Shown here piece after piece: positions 43,713 through 50,921 of a DNA stretch of 64,000 bases. Every line of letters begins with the position of its first letter. Position 1 is the first letter of the stretch. Made by a program: the position numbers and the translations under genes. Source of the stretch: Lysobacterales bacterium (GTDB taxonomy: Bacteria > Pseudomonadota > Gammaproteobacteria > Xanthomonadales > SZUA-5); NCBI GenBank assembly GCA_022844135.1, contig JALHMG010000022.1:23689-87688 (forward strand). Direction: 5' to 3'. Below the pieces are notes generated by a model. It was not told where the DNA came from, made no database searches, and saw only the letters and a program-made list of their open reading frames with translations.

Positions 43713-44360
43713 ATGAAAACACTAACATCGACGCTATTGCTCTGTCTGGCCGGCTATGCACCCCTGGCCGAGGCGATGGTTTGCGAACCCGAACGGCCGG
43801 ATGGCGTCCTGGAGTGCAATGTCGACGTGGTTCCGGATGGCAGCGCGGTTGCCTTTCGTCGCTGGACATTCGATCCAGCGCAGAAGGTGGTCAGCTTGAG
43901 GCTTTGCCCGAGCGCGCAACACATGGTCGCAGATTCAAGCAAGCCATCAGCGGCCACTTTCGCCGAATTCCGGGTCAGCCAGAGCTGGGGCAGCGAATTC
44001 TCAATGCTCGGTTTCAGTGCCATTGAAGTGGAAAACGAATGGTACTTGGCGGTCGATTGGTTCCCGACGGTGTCGGAGCGATTTACAGTGCGCACGCCGA
44101 CCAACGTTGCGCAGCAAAGAACAATGGTGGCCTTCGAGCCGTGCACGCCCGATGGCAGCCAATTCCAGGTTGAGATTCAAGGAGCGTCGCTGCATCTGCT
44201 ACGTGGCGGCGAACTTGTGGCCGAATACTCCGCGATAGCGGACGGAACGCTTGGACATTACGTCGCCGATCGTTTGCGCGTACGTCCTTTCAAGTGGGCG
44301 AACGCGAACGGGCTGATCGTCAGCACCCAGTGGTCGTTCCCGCCTCAAAGCGTGGATTGA
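43713..44360 (+). CDS. Exported four-cysteine protein, copy 2
   Basis: 215 residues: signal peptide MKTLTSTLLLCLAGYAPLAEA, then a mature domain with VCEPERPDG, ECNVDV, a W-x-x-D step, LRLCPSAQH, AEFRVSQSW, WYLAVDWFP and FEPCTP. It is the clear paralogue of the protein at 39224 with the cysteines and the Trp/Phe core kept, but most other positions changed. A G-rich ribosome site (GGGGGAG) precedes the ATG. It lies 113 bp behind the purL relic and is convergent with the second kinase gene (102 bp apart). Function unknown; an envelope signal or stress protein tied to the kinase-sigma pair is the best guess. Confidence 0.77.
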   Translation: MKTLTSTLLLCLAGYAPLAEAMVCEPERPDGVLECNVDVVPDGSAVAFRRWTFDPAQKVVSLRLCPSAQHMVADSSKPSAATFAEFRVSQSWGSEFSMLGFSAIEVENEWYLAVDWFPTVSERFTVRTPTNVAQQRTMVAFEPCTPDGSQFQVEIQGASLHLLRGGELVAEYSAIADGTLGHYVADRLRVRPFKWANANGLIVSTQWSFPPQSVD

Positions 44361-44462
44361 GCGTCAGCCGCAGATCGCGACAATCTTCGCGCCGCGACGG
44401 ATCGCCGCGGCGAGGCCGATCGAGCGGTTGGCCGGTCCACCGTCGCGCCCATCCGCATGCCC

Positions 44463-47069
44463 TCATGAAACGCCGGGGCTGGCGTCCAGACATCGACGCA
44501 AACGTGGCAGTGAATGGTCGTCTGGATAACTGGCTTCGAGCATCTCAATGCCCCTTTTAATCGCGATACGATCCGCCTGAGATCGTGTAGACCGGCCGCA
44601 GGCGATCTCGGCCGTGAGCTTGGTCATGCTGATGCGATAGCGATCGCCGAACCTCGCGCTTATTCGCAACGCCGTTTCGAACGCCGGCCGTGCCGACTGG
44701 TGATCGCCGACGGCCGCATAAGCTTCGCCCAGGCGACTTGCATAGAGCGCCGTGTTGATGCCCTGCGCTGCGGTACGCATCCCAGCTTCATAGGCACTCT
44801 TCAGAACGGGAATCGCTGCCGCCGCATCGTTCACTTCGGTCAGCAGGAACGATCCAAGATTGTATCGGTACGAAACCAGCTCAGCGCTATCCGGCGGCAA
44901 GCTGGCTGCGGCTATCGCCACGCAGGTTTCGTAGTACTGTCGGGCCTCGTCAAACCGGCCTGCGCGTTGCTCGATGATGGCCAGCGCGCCGATCGCAGCG
45001 GCGGTCCGCGGATGCTGCTGACCGTAGACCGCGGTGCGCACGCGAAGCGCCCATTGCACCAACTTTCGCGCTTCGTCGAAACGGCCGCTCTCGCGCTCGA
45101 TCTGGGCCCGGCGCAAGGCCCAGGTGGCCATCTCCGGATCGTTGTTGTCTCCGCCAAAGCTCAGGTTGGACGTCACTTCCTTGATGATTTCGCGGCCGCT
45201 CTCCTTATCGCCCGCCGCCACTTCCGACATCGCCAGACGCATGCGCAGGTGCTGGGTATCCGGATGATCGATGCCGTAGCGACGCGAGTACTCGGCCACC
45301 AGGTTCGTCAACGCGTGGACCGCCTGCGCTCCGGCCAATTCTCCCAGCGCGATTTGTGCCCGCGTCTTGATCGAGAGGCCAAACAGCGGCAAATCCGGTA
45401 CCGCAGCGCCGACCTCATATCCACCGGACAGCGCGTCGGCATGTTCGATGGCTTGGCGAAAATCTCCGGCCGCGAACGCGGCGCGCGCGAGCAATTCGCG
45501 CGCTCGCTCCGTTTCGTGGCCGGACGCGAGCGCGTCCTCGCCGAGGGCCCGCGCGGCGGGCAGGTCGCTCATGATGAGCTGGATGCGGCCCAGCAACAGC
45601 AACAGACTGGCCCGGCGCGCCGGCTGATCGCGCAACGCACCAGCCAAATCTGCGACCCCGCGATCGACGAGATCTTTGGCGCTTAATTGGTTACCGCGCA
45701 TGACCAGCGGATCGGCCTGGCGAAACAGGCCTTGCAAGAATTGCGCGATTTGCTCCGCTTCGACGCGCTCGCTCTCGGCGCGATCGCGAGCGATGCGCAA
45801 ATCGATGGCCAGTTGGGTCAGGATAACGACGGAGACCAGCAGCGTCAGCGCGATGGCTGCGGTCAGGCCGACAGCCAGACGATGCCGTGCCAGGAAGCGC
45901 CGCGCCCGATACCAGCGTTCGCTACGCCGCTCGGCGATCGGCCGTTGCTGCAGCACTGCGGTGAGGTCATCCGCGAAGGCCGCCGCTGTCGCGTATCGCT
46001 CTTGGGGGTTTTTGCGCAATGCGCGGGCCAGCACGCGCTCCAGGTCGCCCGCGAGCTTGCGTTCGAGCGCACCTGGCGTCGTTCGGCGCTCGTTGGCCAA
46101 TGCGGGCAACGCGCCGGCATCGCGCCGCAACCGTTGACTCGCCAAGGGTGGCACCGATTGCAGAGCGCGATCGAGCGCTTGCGGGACCGTCAGTCCGGCG
46201 AAATCCAGCGGCGGGCTGCCGACCAGCAACTCATATAGCAAAACCGCCACGGCATACACATCGGTCGCCGCGCTGCTCGGCTCGCCGCGAATCTGCTCTG
46301 GCGCAGCGCAGGCGAGCGTGAAGTAATGCTGCCCATCGGCGGTACCCGGCCGCGCGCTGTCGAGCAGCTTGCCGATGCCGAAATCCAAGATACGCGGCTG
46401 ACCTTGGGCGTCGACGAACACGTTGTCCGATTTGATATCGCGGTGCACGATCAATCGTTCGTGCGCATACTGCAAGCCCGCGAGTATGCGAATCGCCAAT
46501 TCGACACGCTCCGCCACCGTCAGGCGCCGTCGATCGCAGTATTCGACCAAGGGCTCGCCGTCGACGTACTCCATCGCCAGGTAAGGGCGGCCTGCAGACA
46601 ACTCACCGGCATCGACCAGCCCGGCGATCGCCGGATGCTGCAGGCTGGCCAGCATCGCCCGCTCCTGGTGGAAGCGACGCATCGACTCCGCGGTCGAACC
46701 CACGCTGGGGATTTTGATCGCAACGCGCTGCAAGGCACCATCAATCTCACGCTGCGCCAAATACACGTACCCCATGCCGCCAGCGCCCAGTTGCCGCTCG
46801 ACCTTGAACGGCCCGATCTCCGTGCCAGGCGACAGCTCCCCGAGCCCAGACGAGAAGTTCGCGAAAGCTGAGGCCACGGCCTGTTTCGCAGGCTGCGCAT
46901 CGATGGCAAGATCGTGCGCAGCGATCAGCCGCTGCACCACGTCGAGTACTGCCGAATCGTTGTCCGTTTGCGATTCCAGGAACGCGCCTCGTTCGTCAGG
47001 CGTCAGCTCGATGAGTTGATCGAACAACTCGCCGGCCCTTAACCAGACCCTGGTTTGTGTACCCTTCAA
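44463..47069 (-). CDS. Transmembrane Ser/Thr protein kinase with C-terminal TPR region, copy 2
   Basis: 868 residues, collinear with the kinase at 39870. Kinase motifs are complete: LGAGGMGYVYLA, VAIK Lys119, HRDIKSDN, ILDFGIGK and CAAPEQIRGE. The membrane helix is near residue 400 (LAVGLTAAIALTLLVSVVI), with a TPR-like half behind it. By eye the kinase domains are about 85% identical between copies, but the C-terminal halves nearer 58%, so the intracellular output is conserved while the putative sensor has drifted. It starts at a TTG overlapping the sigma-factor stop (TTGA). Same inferred role as copy 1, probably with a different stimulus. Confidence 0.9.
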   Translation of the reverse strand: MKGTQTRVWLRAGELFDQLIELTPDERGAFLESQTDNDSAVLDVVQRLIAAHDLAIDAQPAKQAVASAFANFSSGLGELSPGTEIGPFKVERQLGAGGMGYVYLAQREIDGALQRVAIKIPSVGSTAESMRRFHQERAMLASLQHPAIAGLVDAGELSAGRPYLAMEYVDGEPLVEYCDRRRLTVAERVELAIRILAGLQYAHERLIVHRDIKSDNVFVDAQGQPRILDFGIGKLLDSARPGTADGQHYFTLACAAPEQIRGEPSSAATDVYAVAVLLYELLVGSPPLDFAGLTVPQALDRALQSVPPLASQRLRRDAGALPALANERRTTPGALERKLAGDLERVLARALRKNPQERYATAAAFADDLTAVLQQRPIAERRSERWYRARRFLARHRLAVGLTAAIALTLLVSVVILTQLAIDLRIARDRAESERVEAEQIAQFLQGLFRQADPLVMRGNQLSAKDLVDRGVADLAGALRDQPARRASLLLLLGRIQLIMSDLPAARALGEDALASGHETERARELLARAAFAAGDFRQAIEHADALSGGYEVGAAVPDLPLFGLSIKTRAQIALGELAGAQAVHALTNLVAEYSRRYGIDHPDTQHLRMRLAMSEVAAGDKESGREIIKEVTSNLSFGGDNNDPEMATWALRRAQIERESGRFDEARKLVQWALRVRTAVYGQQHPRTAAAIGALAIIEQRAGRFDEARQYYETCVAIAAASLPPDSAELVSYRYNLGSFLLTEVNDAAAAIPVLKSAYEAGMRTAAQGINTALYASRLGEAYAAVGDHQSARPAFETALRISARFGDRYRISMTKLTAEIACGRSTRSQADRIAIKRGIEMLEASYPDDHSLPRLRRCLDASPGVS

Positions 47070-47641
47070 ATGCCGCGTCCCAGTCGATCCTGGAGAAAGA
47101 CGACAGCGAATTGCCAGTCGCGTTTTGCGGTCGCCAAGGATACTTCGCAGTCGGCGGCGGCCTCGTCGAACGTCATGCCACCGAAGTAACGCAGCTCCAC
47201 CAGCTTCGCGGCACGCGGGCGCACGCGTTCGAGCTGCGCCAGTGCCTGATCCAGGGCGAGCAACTCATCGCCGTCCAGTCCCTTGTCGGCGTGCAGGTGC
47301 TGCGCCTGCCCCATACTGACATGCACCCAGTCGGCGCCGCGCTTCTCGGCCGCGCGTTCGCGAACCTGATCGATCAAGACACGCCGCATGACGCGTGCGG
47401 CGATCGCAAAGAAGTGCCTGCGATTGGCAAACGGGATTTGGCGTTGCTCGATCAGGCGCATGTAGGCTTCGTTGACCAGCTCAGTCACCGCAAACGCGAT
47501 TCGATCGCGTTCCGACATATGCTTGGCGGCGATCATTTTCAGCACCGGATACACCGCCTCAAGCAGAGCGCTCTCGGCATTCAGGTCGCCATTCTTCCAA
47601 TGCACCAACAACTGCGTGAGGTCTGTGCGAACTGCCGACAC
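47066..47641 (-). CDS. ECF-like sigma factor of the Sig-70_X6 type, copy 2
   Basis: 191 residues from a GTG at 47641 with GGAG nine bases upstream, exactly as in copy 1; the longer frame to 47773 runs through the terminator of the methyltransferase gene and is rejected. Region 2 and the C-terminal helix-turn-helix (LRYFGGMTFDEAAADCEV) are almost the same as in copy 1, with about 88% identity by eye. The two factors probably recognise the same or very similar promoters, so cross-talk between the two kinase circuits is possible. Confidence 0.88.
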   Translation of the reverse strand: MSAVRTDLTQLLVHWKNGDLNAESALLEAVYPVLKMIAAKHMSERDRIAFAVTELVNEAYMRLIEQRQIPFANRRHFFAIAARVMRRVLIDQVRERAAEKRGADWVHVSMGQAQHLHADKGLDGDELLALDQALAQLERVRPRAAKLVELRYFGGMTFDEAAADCEVSLATAKRDWQFAVVFLQDRLGRGI

Positions 47642-47745
47642 GGGCGCTGTCTCCAATGGAGGGCGCCCATGATAGCCGCGGCGTGGCTGTAGAACGACAC
47701 AAATCCCGCCCGACACAAGTAGCGCCGACGAACCGTTAAAACAAC

Positions 47746-47769
47746 AAAGGGCCGCGTACGCGGCCCTTT
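47746..47769 (-). terminator. Rho-independent terminator of the lipoprotein methyltransferase gene
   Basis: A 24-bp perfect palindrome (arms AAAGGGCCGCG and CGCGGCCCTTT around TA) followed on the minus strand by GTTGTTTTAAC. It lies 23 bp after the methyltransferase stop and just ahead of the sigma-factor gene, separating the two transcripts. Confidence 0.8.
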
Positions 47770-47792
47770 GCACCAGGCAATTGAAGCGCCGT

Positions 47793-48704
47793 TTACATGG
47801 CCGGCTTGGTGAACTTCAGCGTCATGCGATCGCTCTCGCCGATGGCCTTGTACTTCTCGGCATCGTCGCCCTCTTTCACATTGAGCGATGGCGGCAGGTT
47901 CCACACGCCGTTCGGGTGGTCCTTGGTGTCGGCCGGATTGGCGTTGATCTCGCTCTCTGCAGCCAGCGTGAAGCCGGCTTTGGTCGCGGTGTCGATGACA
48001 AACGCTTGCGTCAGATAGCCGGTCTTGGACAGCTCTTCGAGCGGCCGCGCGTCATCGGCCTTGGCGCGATGCTCTTCCACCAGCAGCGTGCCGCCGGGCT
48101 TGAGCACGTCGAAGAAGCCTTTGAACATGGCGTCGGTTGCACCGCCGCCAGCCCAGTTGTGCACATTGCGGAAGGTCATCACCACATCCGCGGAACCGGG
48201 CGCGCCGAACACCGGCGCCTTGGGGTCGAACTCGACGATCGTCGGCGTGCCGTACAACTCGACGTTGGCGGCGAATTTGTCGCGCAGCTTCTGATTGTTC
48301 TCGGTGTGGTATTCGCGGGCGCGATCGCTGCTGGCTTTGGTCGGATCGTTGACCGCGGCGATGTAAGTGCCTTGGCCATTGAACAGCGGCGCAATGACTT
48401 CCGTAAACCAACCGCCGCCCGGCGTGATTTCGATGACCGTTTGGCCCGGCGCGATCCCGCCGAACATCAGCGTTTCCTTCGGGTGGCGCCATGCATCGCG
48501 CGCTTTGTTCTCGGCGCTGCGGTGCTCGCCAGCAATGATTCGATCCAGGCGCGCCTCGAAGGTTTCGGCGACTGGCGCGGCGGGCGCGGGTTCTGCGACG
48601 ACGGCAGGCGCGGCAGCCGGTGCGGCGGGCGCAGGTGGCGGCGCTTGCTCGCTGCAAGCGGCGAGGCCGAACGTGATTGCAGCGAACAACGACGTCTTTC
48701 TCAT
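47793..48704 (-). CDS. Lipoprotein-type class I SAM methyltransferase-like protein (COG4798-like)
   Basis: 303 residues from the ATG at 48704, chosen because it opens a lipoprotein signal (MRKTSLFAAITFGLAAC) with the lipobox Cys at residue 17; an ATG at 48725 adds seven residues without a ribosome site. An Ala/Pro-rich linker (~20-50) leads to a class I methyltransferase fold: IEITPGGGWFTEVIAP (SAM-binding strand), FRNVHNW and the LKPGGTLLVEEH motif. The family is known to carry signal peptides although SAM is cytoplasmic, so its reaction outside the cytoplasm is unclear. Divergent from the tetR-family gene, 224 bp away. A broken 3' copy lies at 43212. Confidence 0.85.
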   Translation of the reverse strand: MRKTSLFAAITFGLAACSEQAPPPAPAAPAAAPAVVAEPAPAAPVAETFEARLDRIIAGEHRSAENKARDAWRHPKETLMFGGIAPGQTVIEITPGGGWFTEVIAPLFNGQGTYIAAVNDPTKASSDRAREYHTENNQKLRDKFAANVELYGTPTIVEFDPKAPVFGAPGSADVVMTFRNVHNWAGGGATDAMFKGFFDVLKPGGTLLVEEHRAKADDARPLEELSKTGYLTQAFVIDTATKAGFTLAAESEINANPADTKDHPNGVWNLPPSLNVKEGDDAEKYKAIGESDRMTLKFTKPAM

Positions 48705-48893
48705 GCACGTGACTCCATCAAGCAAGGGACGCGGGTTCTAGCACACGAGCGGCAAGAAGTATGCGAAACGAGCTGAACGCTGGTCGTCGCGCGCCGAACG
48801 CACGCAATGCGTTCTCCTTGTCCCTCCCGCGATCACTTTGCATACGTATGTAAATGACCAACGGCGGATTGCCAACACATCGTCGACCGCGTA

Positions 48894-48921
48894 TTTCTAT
48901 ACAGAACGTTCTGTAAAGAAA
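48894..48921. promoter_or_regulatory. Putative TetR-family operator
   Basis: A 28-bp inverted repeat with a perfect 14-bp core (ACAGAACGTTCTGT at 48901-48914) and only one mismatched pair in the outer arms. It ends seven bases before the start of the repressor gene, so repressor binding would block transcription or its initiation. Size and position fit autoregulation by the adjacent TetR protein and control of the efflux operon. Confidence 0.75.
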
Positions 48922-48928
48922 CTGACAC

Positions 48929-49543
48929 ATGCCTCGCCCGCCGAAAGCCCGGCTGGAAATCCTTGCGGCCGCCGAACGCATCGTCAAAGCGCGCGGTGCG
49001 GCGAACCTCACGTTCGAGGAATTGGTCCAGGAAAGTGGCGTGTCTCGCGGCGGCATCACTTATCACTTTGCCACCAAAGACGATCTGCTGCGGGCGTTGG
49101 TGGAACACGATCTGGAACACGGGATGGCGGCCGAAGCTGCGCATTCGCAGCAGCTCACTGACGACCCTGGCGCTGCATTGATTGCGCTGATCCGAGCGTG
49201 GTGCCAGCCCGACAGTGAACGACGGCGATTCATCGCCGGCATGCTGAGCGCTGTGGCGCACGATCCGAGCCTGCTGGAGCCGGTGCGCGAACATCATCGG
49301 CGAGTTCACCAACACACCGTGTGGGACGACGGCGAAATCCGCCGCAGCGTGATTCGCCTCGCGGCAGAGGGCTTGTTCTGGAGCGAGTTCTTCGGCTGCA
49401 ACGAAGTGCCCGAATCGCAGCGGCCGCGCGTCATTCAGACGCTCGAGCGCCTCGCACGCGAGTGGAGCGCGCCGGCGTTGCCGAGTGCGCAACAGACATC
49501 ACCGATCAAATCAAAAACGACGAAAAAGACGAGGCCCCAATGA
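48929..49543 (+). CDS. TetR-family transcriptional repressor of the RND operon
   Basis: 204 residues. The N-terminal TetR DNA-binding domain is clear: RLEILAAAERIVKARGAANL, then the helix-turn-helix VQESGVSRGGITYHFATKDD. The C-terminal ligand-binding part is all-helical (ALIALIRAWCQPDSERRRF). It is the first gene of a four-gene transcript with the efflux adaptor, pump and outer-membrane factor; its stop overlaps the adaptor ATG (ATGA). The palindrome at 48894-48921 is the likely operator. Ligand unknown, presumably a pump substrate. Confidence 0.92.
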   Translation: MPRPPKARLEILAAAERIVKARGAANLTFEELVQESGVSRGGITYHFATKDDLLRALVEHDLEHGMAAEAAHSQQLTDDPGAALIALIRAWCQPDSERRRFIAGMLSAVAHDPSLLEPVREHHRRVHQHTVWDDGEIRRSVIRLAAEGLFWSEFFGCNEVPESQRPRVIQTLERLAREWSAPALPSAQQTSPIKSKTTKKTRPQ

Positions 49544-50727
49544 CACTGCGCAATCTCGTATGGCTCCCCTTGGCGCTCGCCCTAAGTGCGTGCGGCGGCG
49601 GCGAAGGTCCACCGCCAGGCGAGCCGCCGCAAATGCCGCCGACCGACGTCAACGTCGCGCAAGTGGTCAGCCGCGAAGTCACCGAGTGGGATGAGTTCAA
49701 TGGTCGCTTCGCGGCAGTCGACGCGGTGCAAATTCGACCGCGCGTGCAGGGCTATTTGACCCGCATCGCTTTCGAGGAAGGCTCGGAAGTCAAGAAAGGC
49801 GATCTGTTGTTCGAGATCGACGAGCGCGAATATCGTGCGGCGCTGGCGCGCACCGAGGCCGAAATCGCCCGCGCGCGCACACGCGTGACGCTTGCCGAGC
49901 GCGATATCGAGCGTGGCCGCAAACTGGTCGAGGCCAGGGCGATGTCGCGCGAGGAATGGGATCAGAAATCCTCGGAGCTCGAGCAAGCCAAGGCCGATGT
50001 CAACGCCATGATCGCTGCCGCCGCGCAAGCCAGATTGAATGTCGAGTTCACCAAGATCACAGCGCCCATCGATGGCCGTGTCGGCCGTGCGCTGATCACC
50101 GTCGGTAATCTGGTCGATCCAACGTCGGTGTTGACCACCCTGGTTTCCCTAGACCCGATTTACGTGGAGTTCGAAGGCGACGAGCGCACCTATTTGCGTT
50201 ACCAAGGTTTAGCGCGCAGCGGCGACCGTCCCAGCTCGCGCGACGCGCGCAATCCGGTGCGCGTGGGCCTCGCCGACGAACAGGGCTTTCCACATTCCGG
50301 GGAGATGGACTTCGTCGACAATCAACTCGATCCAGCCACCGGAACGATTCGCGCGCGAGCGCTTCTGGAGAACGACGAGCGCCTGTTCACGCCCGGGTTA
50401 TTCGCCCGCGTGCAGCTGATCGGCAGCGCCAAACATCAGGCGATGCTGATCCACGACCAGGCCATCCTGACCGACCAGAATCGCAAGTACGTATACGTGG
50501 TCGGGCAGGGCAATACCGCGCAGCGCAAGGATGTGCAGCTCGGCAACAACATCGATGGTTTGCGCATCGTCACCGGGCTGGAGCCTGGCGACAAGGTGGT
50601 GGTCAACGGTATGCGCAAGATCTTCTTCCCCGGCGCGCCGCTGAATCCGATTGACGTGCCGATGGACGCGCCGAATACGGTGGTGGCTCCGGCGCAAGCG
50701 ACGGCGGTCACAGGGGGTGGGTTGTGA
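49540..50727 (+). CDS. RND efflux periplasmic adaptor lipoprotein
   Basis: 395 residues from the ATG at 49540 in the ATGA overlap. The lipoprotein signal ends ALALSACGG (Cys ~16), followed by a Gly/Pro-rich tether. The membrane-fusion fold is complete: first lipoyl half (VQIRPRVQGYLTRIAFEEG), alpha-hairpin (ARARTRVTLAERDIERG), second lipoyl half (FTKITAPIDGRVGRALITVG) and beta-barrel/membrane-proximal domains. It bridges the inner-membrane pump and the outer-membrane channel; closest in style to MexE/AcrA adaptors. Confidence 0.93.
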   Translation: MTLRNLVWLPLALALSACGGGEGPPPGEPPQMPPTDVNVAQVVSREVTEWDEFNGRFAAVDAVQIRPRVQGYLTRIAFEEGSEVKKGDLLFEIDEREYRAALARTEAEIARARTRVTLAERDIERGRKLVEARAMSREEWDQKSSELEQAKADVNAMIAAAAQARLNVEFTKITAPIDGRVGRALITVGNLVDPTSVLTTLVSLDPIYVEFEGDERTYLRYQGLARSGDRPSSRDARNPVRVGLADEQGFPHSGEMDFVDNQLDPATGTIRARALLENDERLFTPGLFARVQLIGSAKHQAMLIHDQAILTDQNRKYVYVVGQGNTAQRKDVQLGNNIDGLRIVTGLEPGDKVVVNGMRKIFFPGAPLNPIDVPMDAPNTVVAPAQATAVTGGGL

Positions 50728-50806
50728 GGGCGCAGTTAATGTACAAAGCCGGTGCTGTGTCTCTTTCGGCTTTGACGAAGTGGACTGTATGCCGAGGTAA
50801 GAATGC

Positions 50807-50846
50807 GAGGGCACGAGGGCACGAGGGCACGAGGGCACGTGCCCTC
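50807..50846 (+). repeat. Four tandem GAGGGCAC octamers ending in a palindrome
   Basis: GAGGGCAC repeats exactly four times (50807-50838) and is followed by its reverse complement GTGCCCTC, so bases 50831-50846 form a perfect 16-bp palindrome. It lies in the 194-bp gap between the adaptor and pump genes. The transcript could form alternative hairpins with any of the four arms, which may protect or attenuate the mRNA; repeat number could vary by slippage. Confidence 0.85.
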
Positions 50847-50921
50847 GCCCTTGACAGCCTTACCGGCCATCCCCGCGATCGTCAGACCGTCGACTTGCCA
50901 AACCCCCAAGGACGCTAACTC

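Noticed and set aside
47642..47773. N-terminal extension of sigma factor copy 2
   Set aside because: Contains the methyltransferase terminator and is not conserved in copy 1; both copies share a GTG start with GGAG.
50807..50846. CRISPR-like repeat array
   Set aside because: Units are directly adjacent octamers without spacers; no cas genes nearby.
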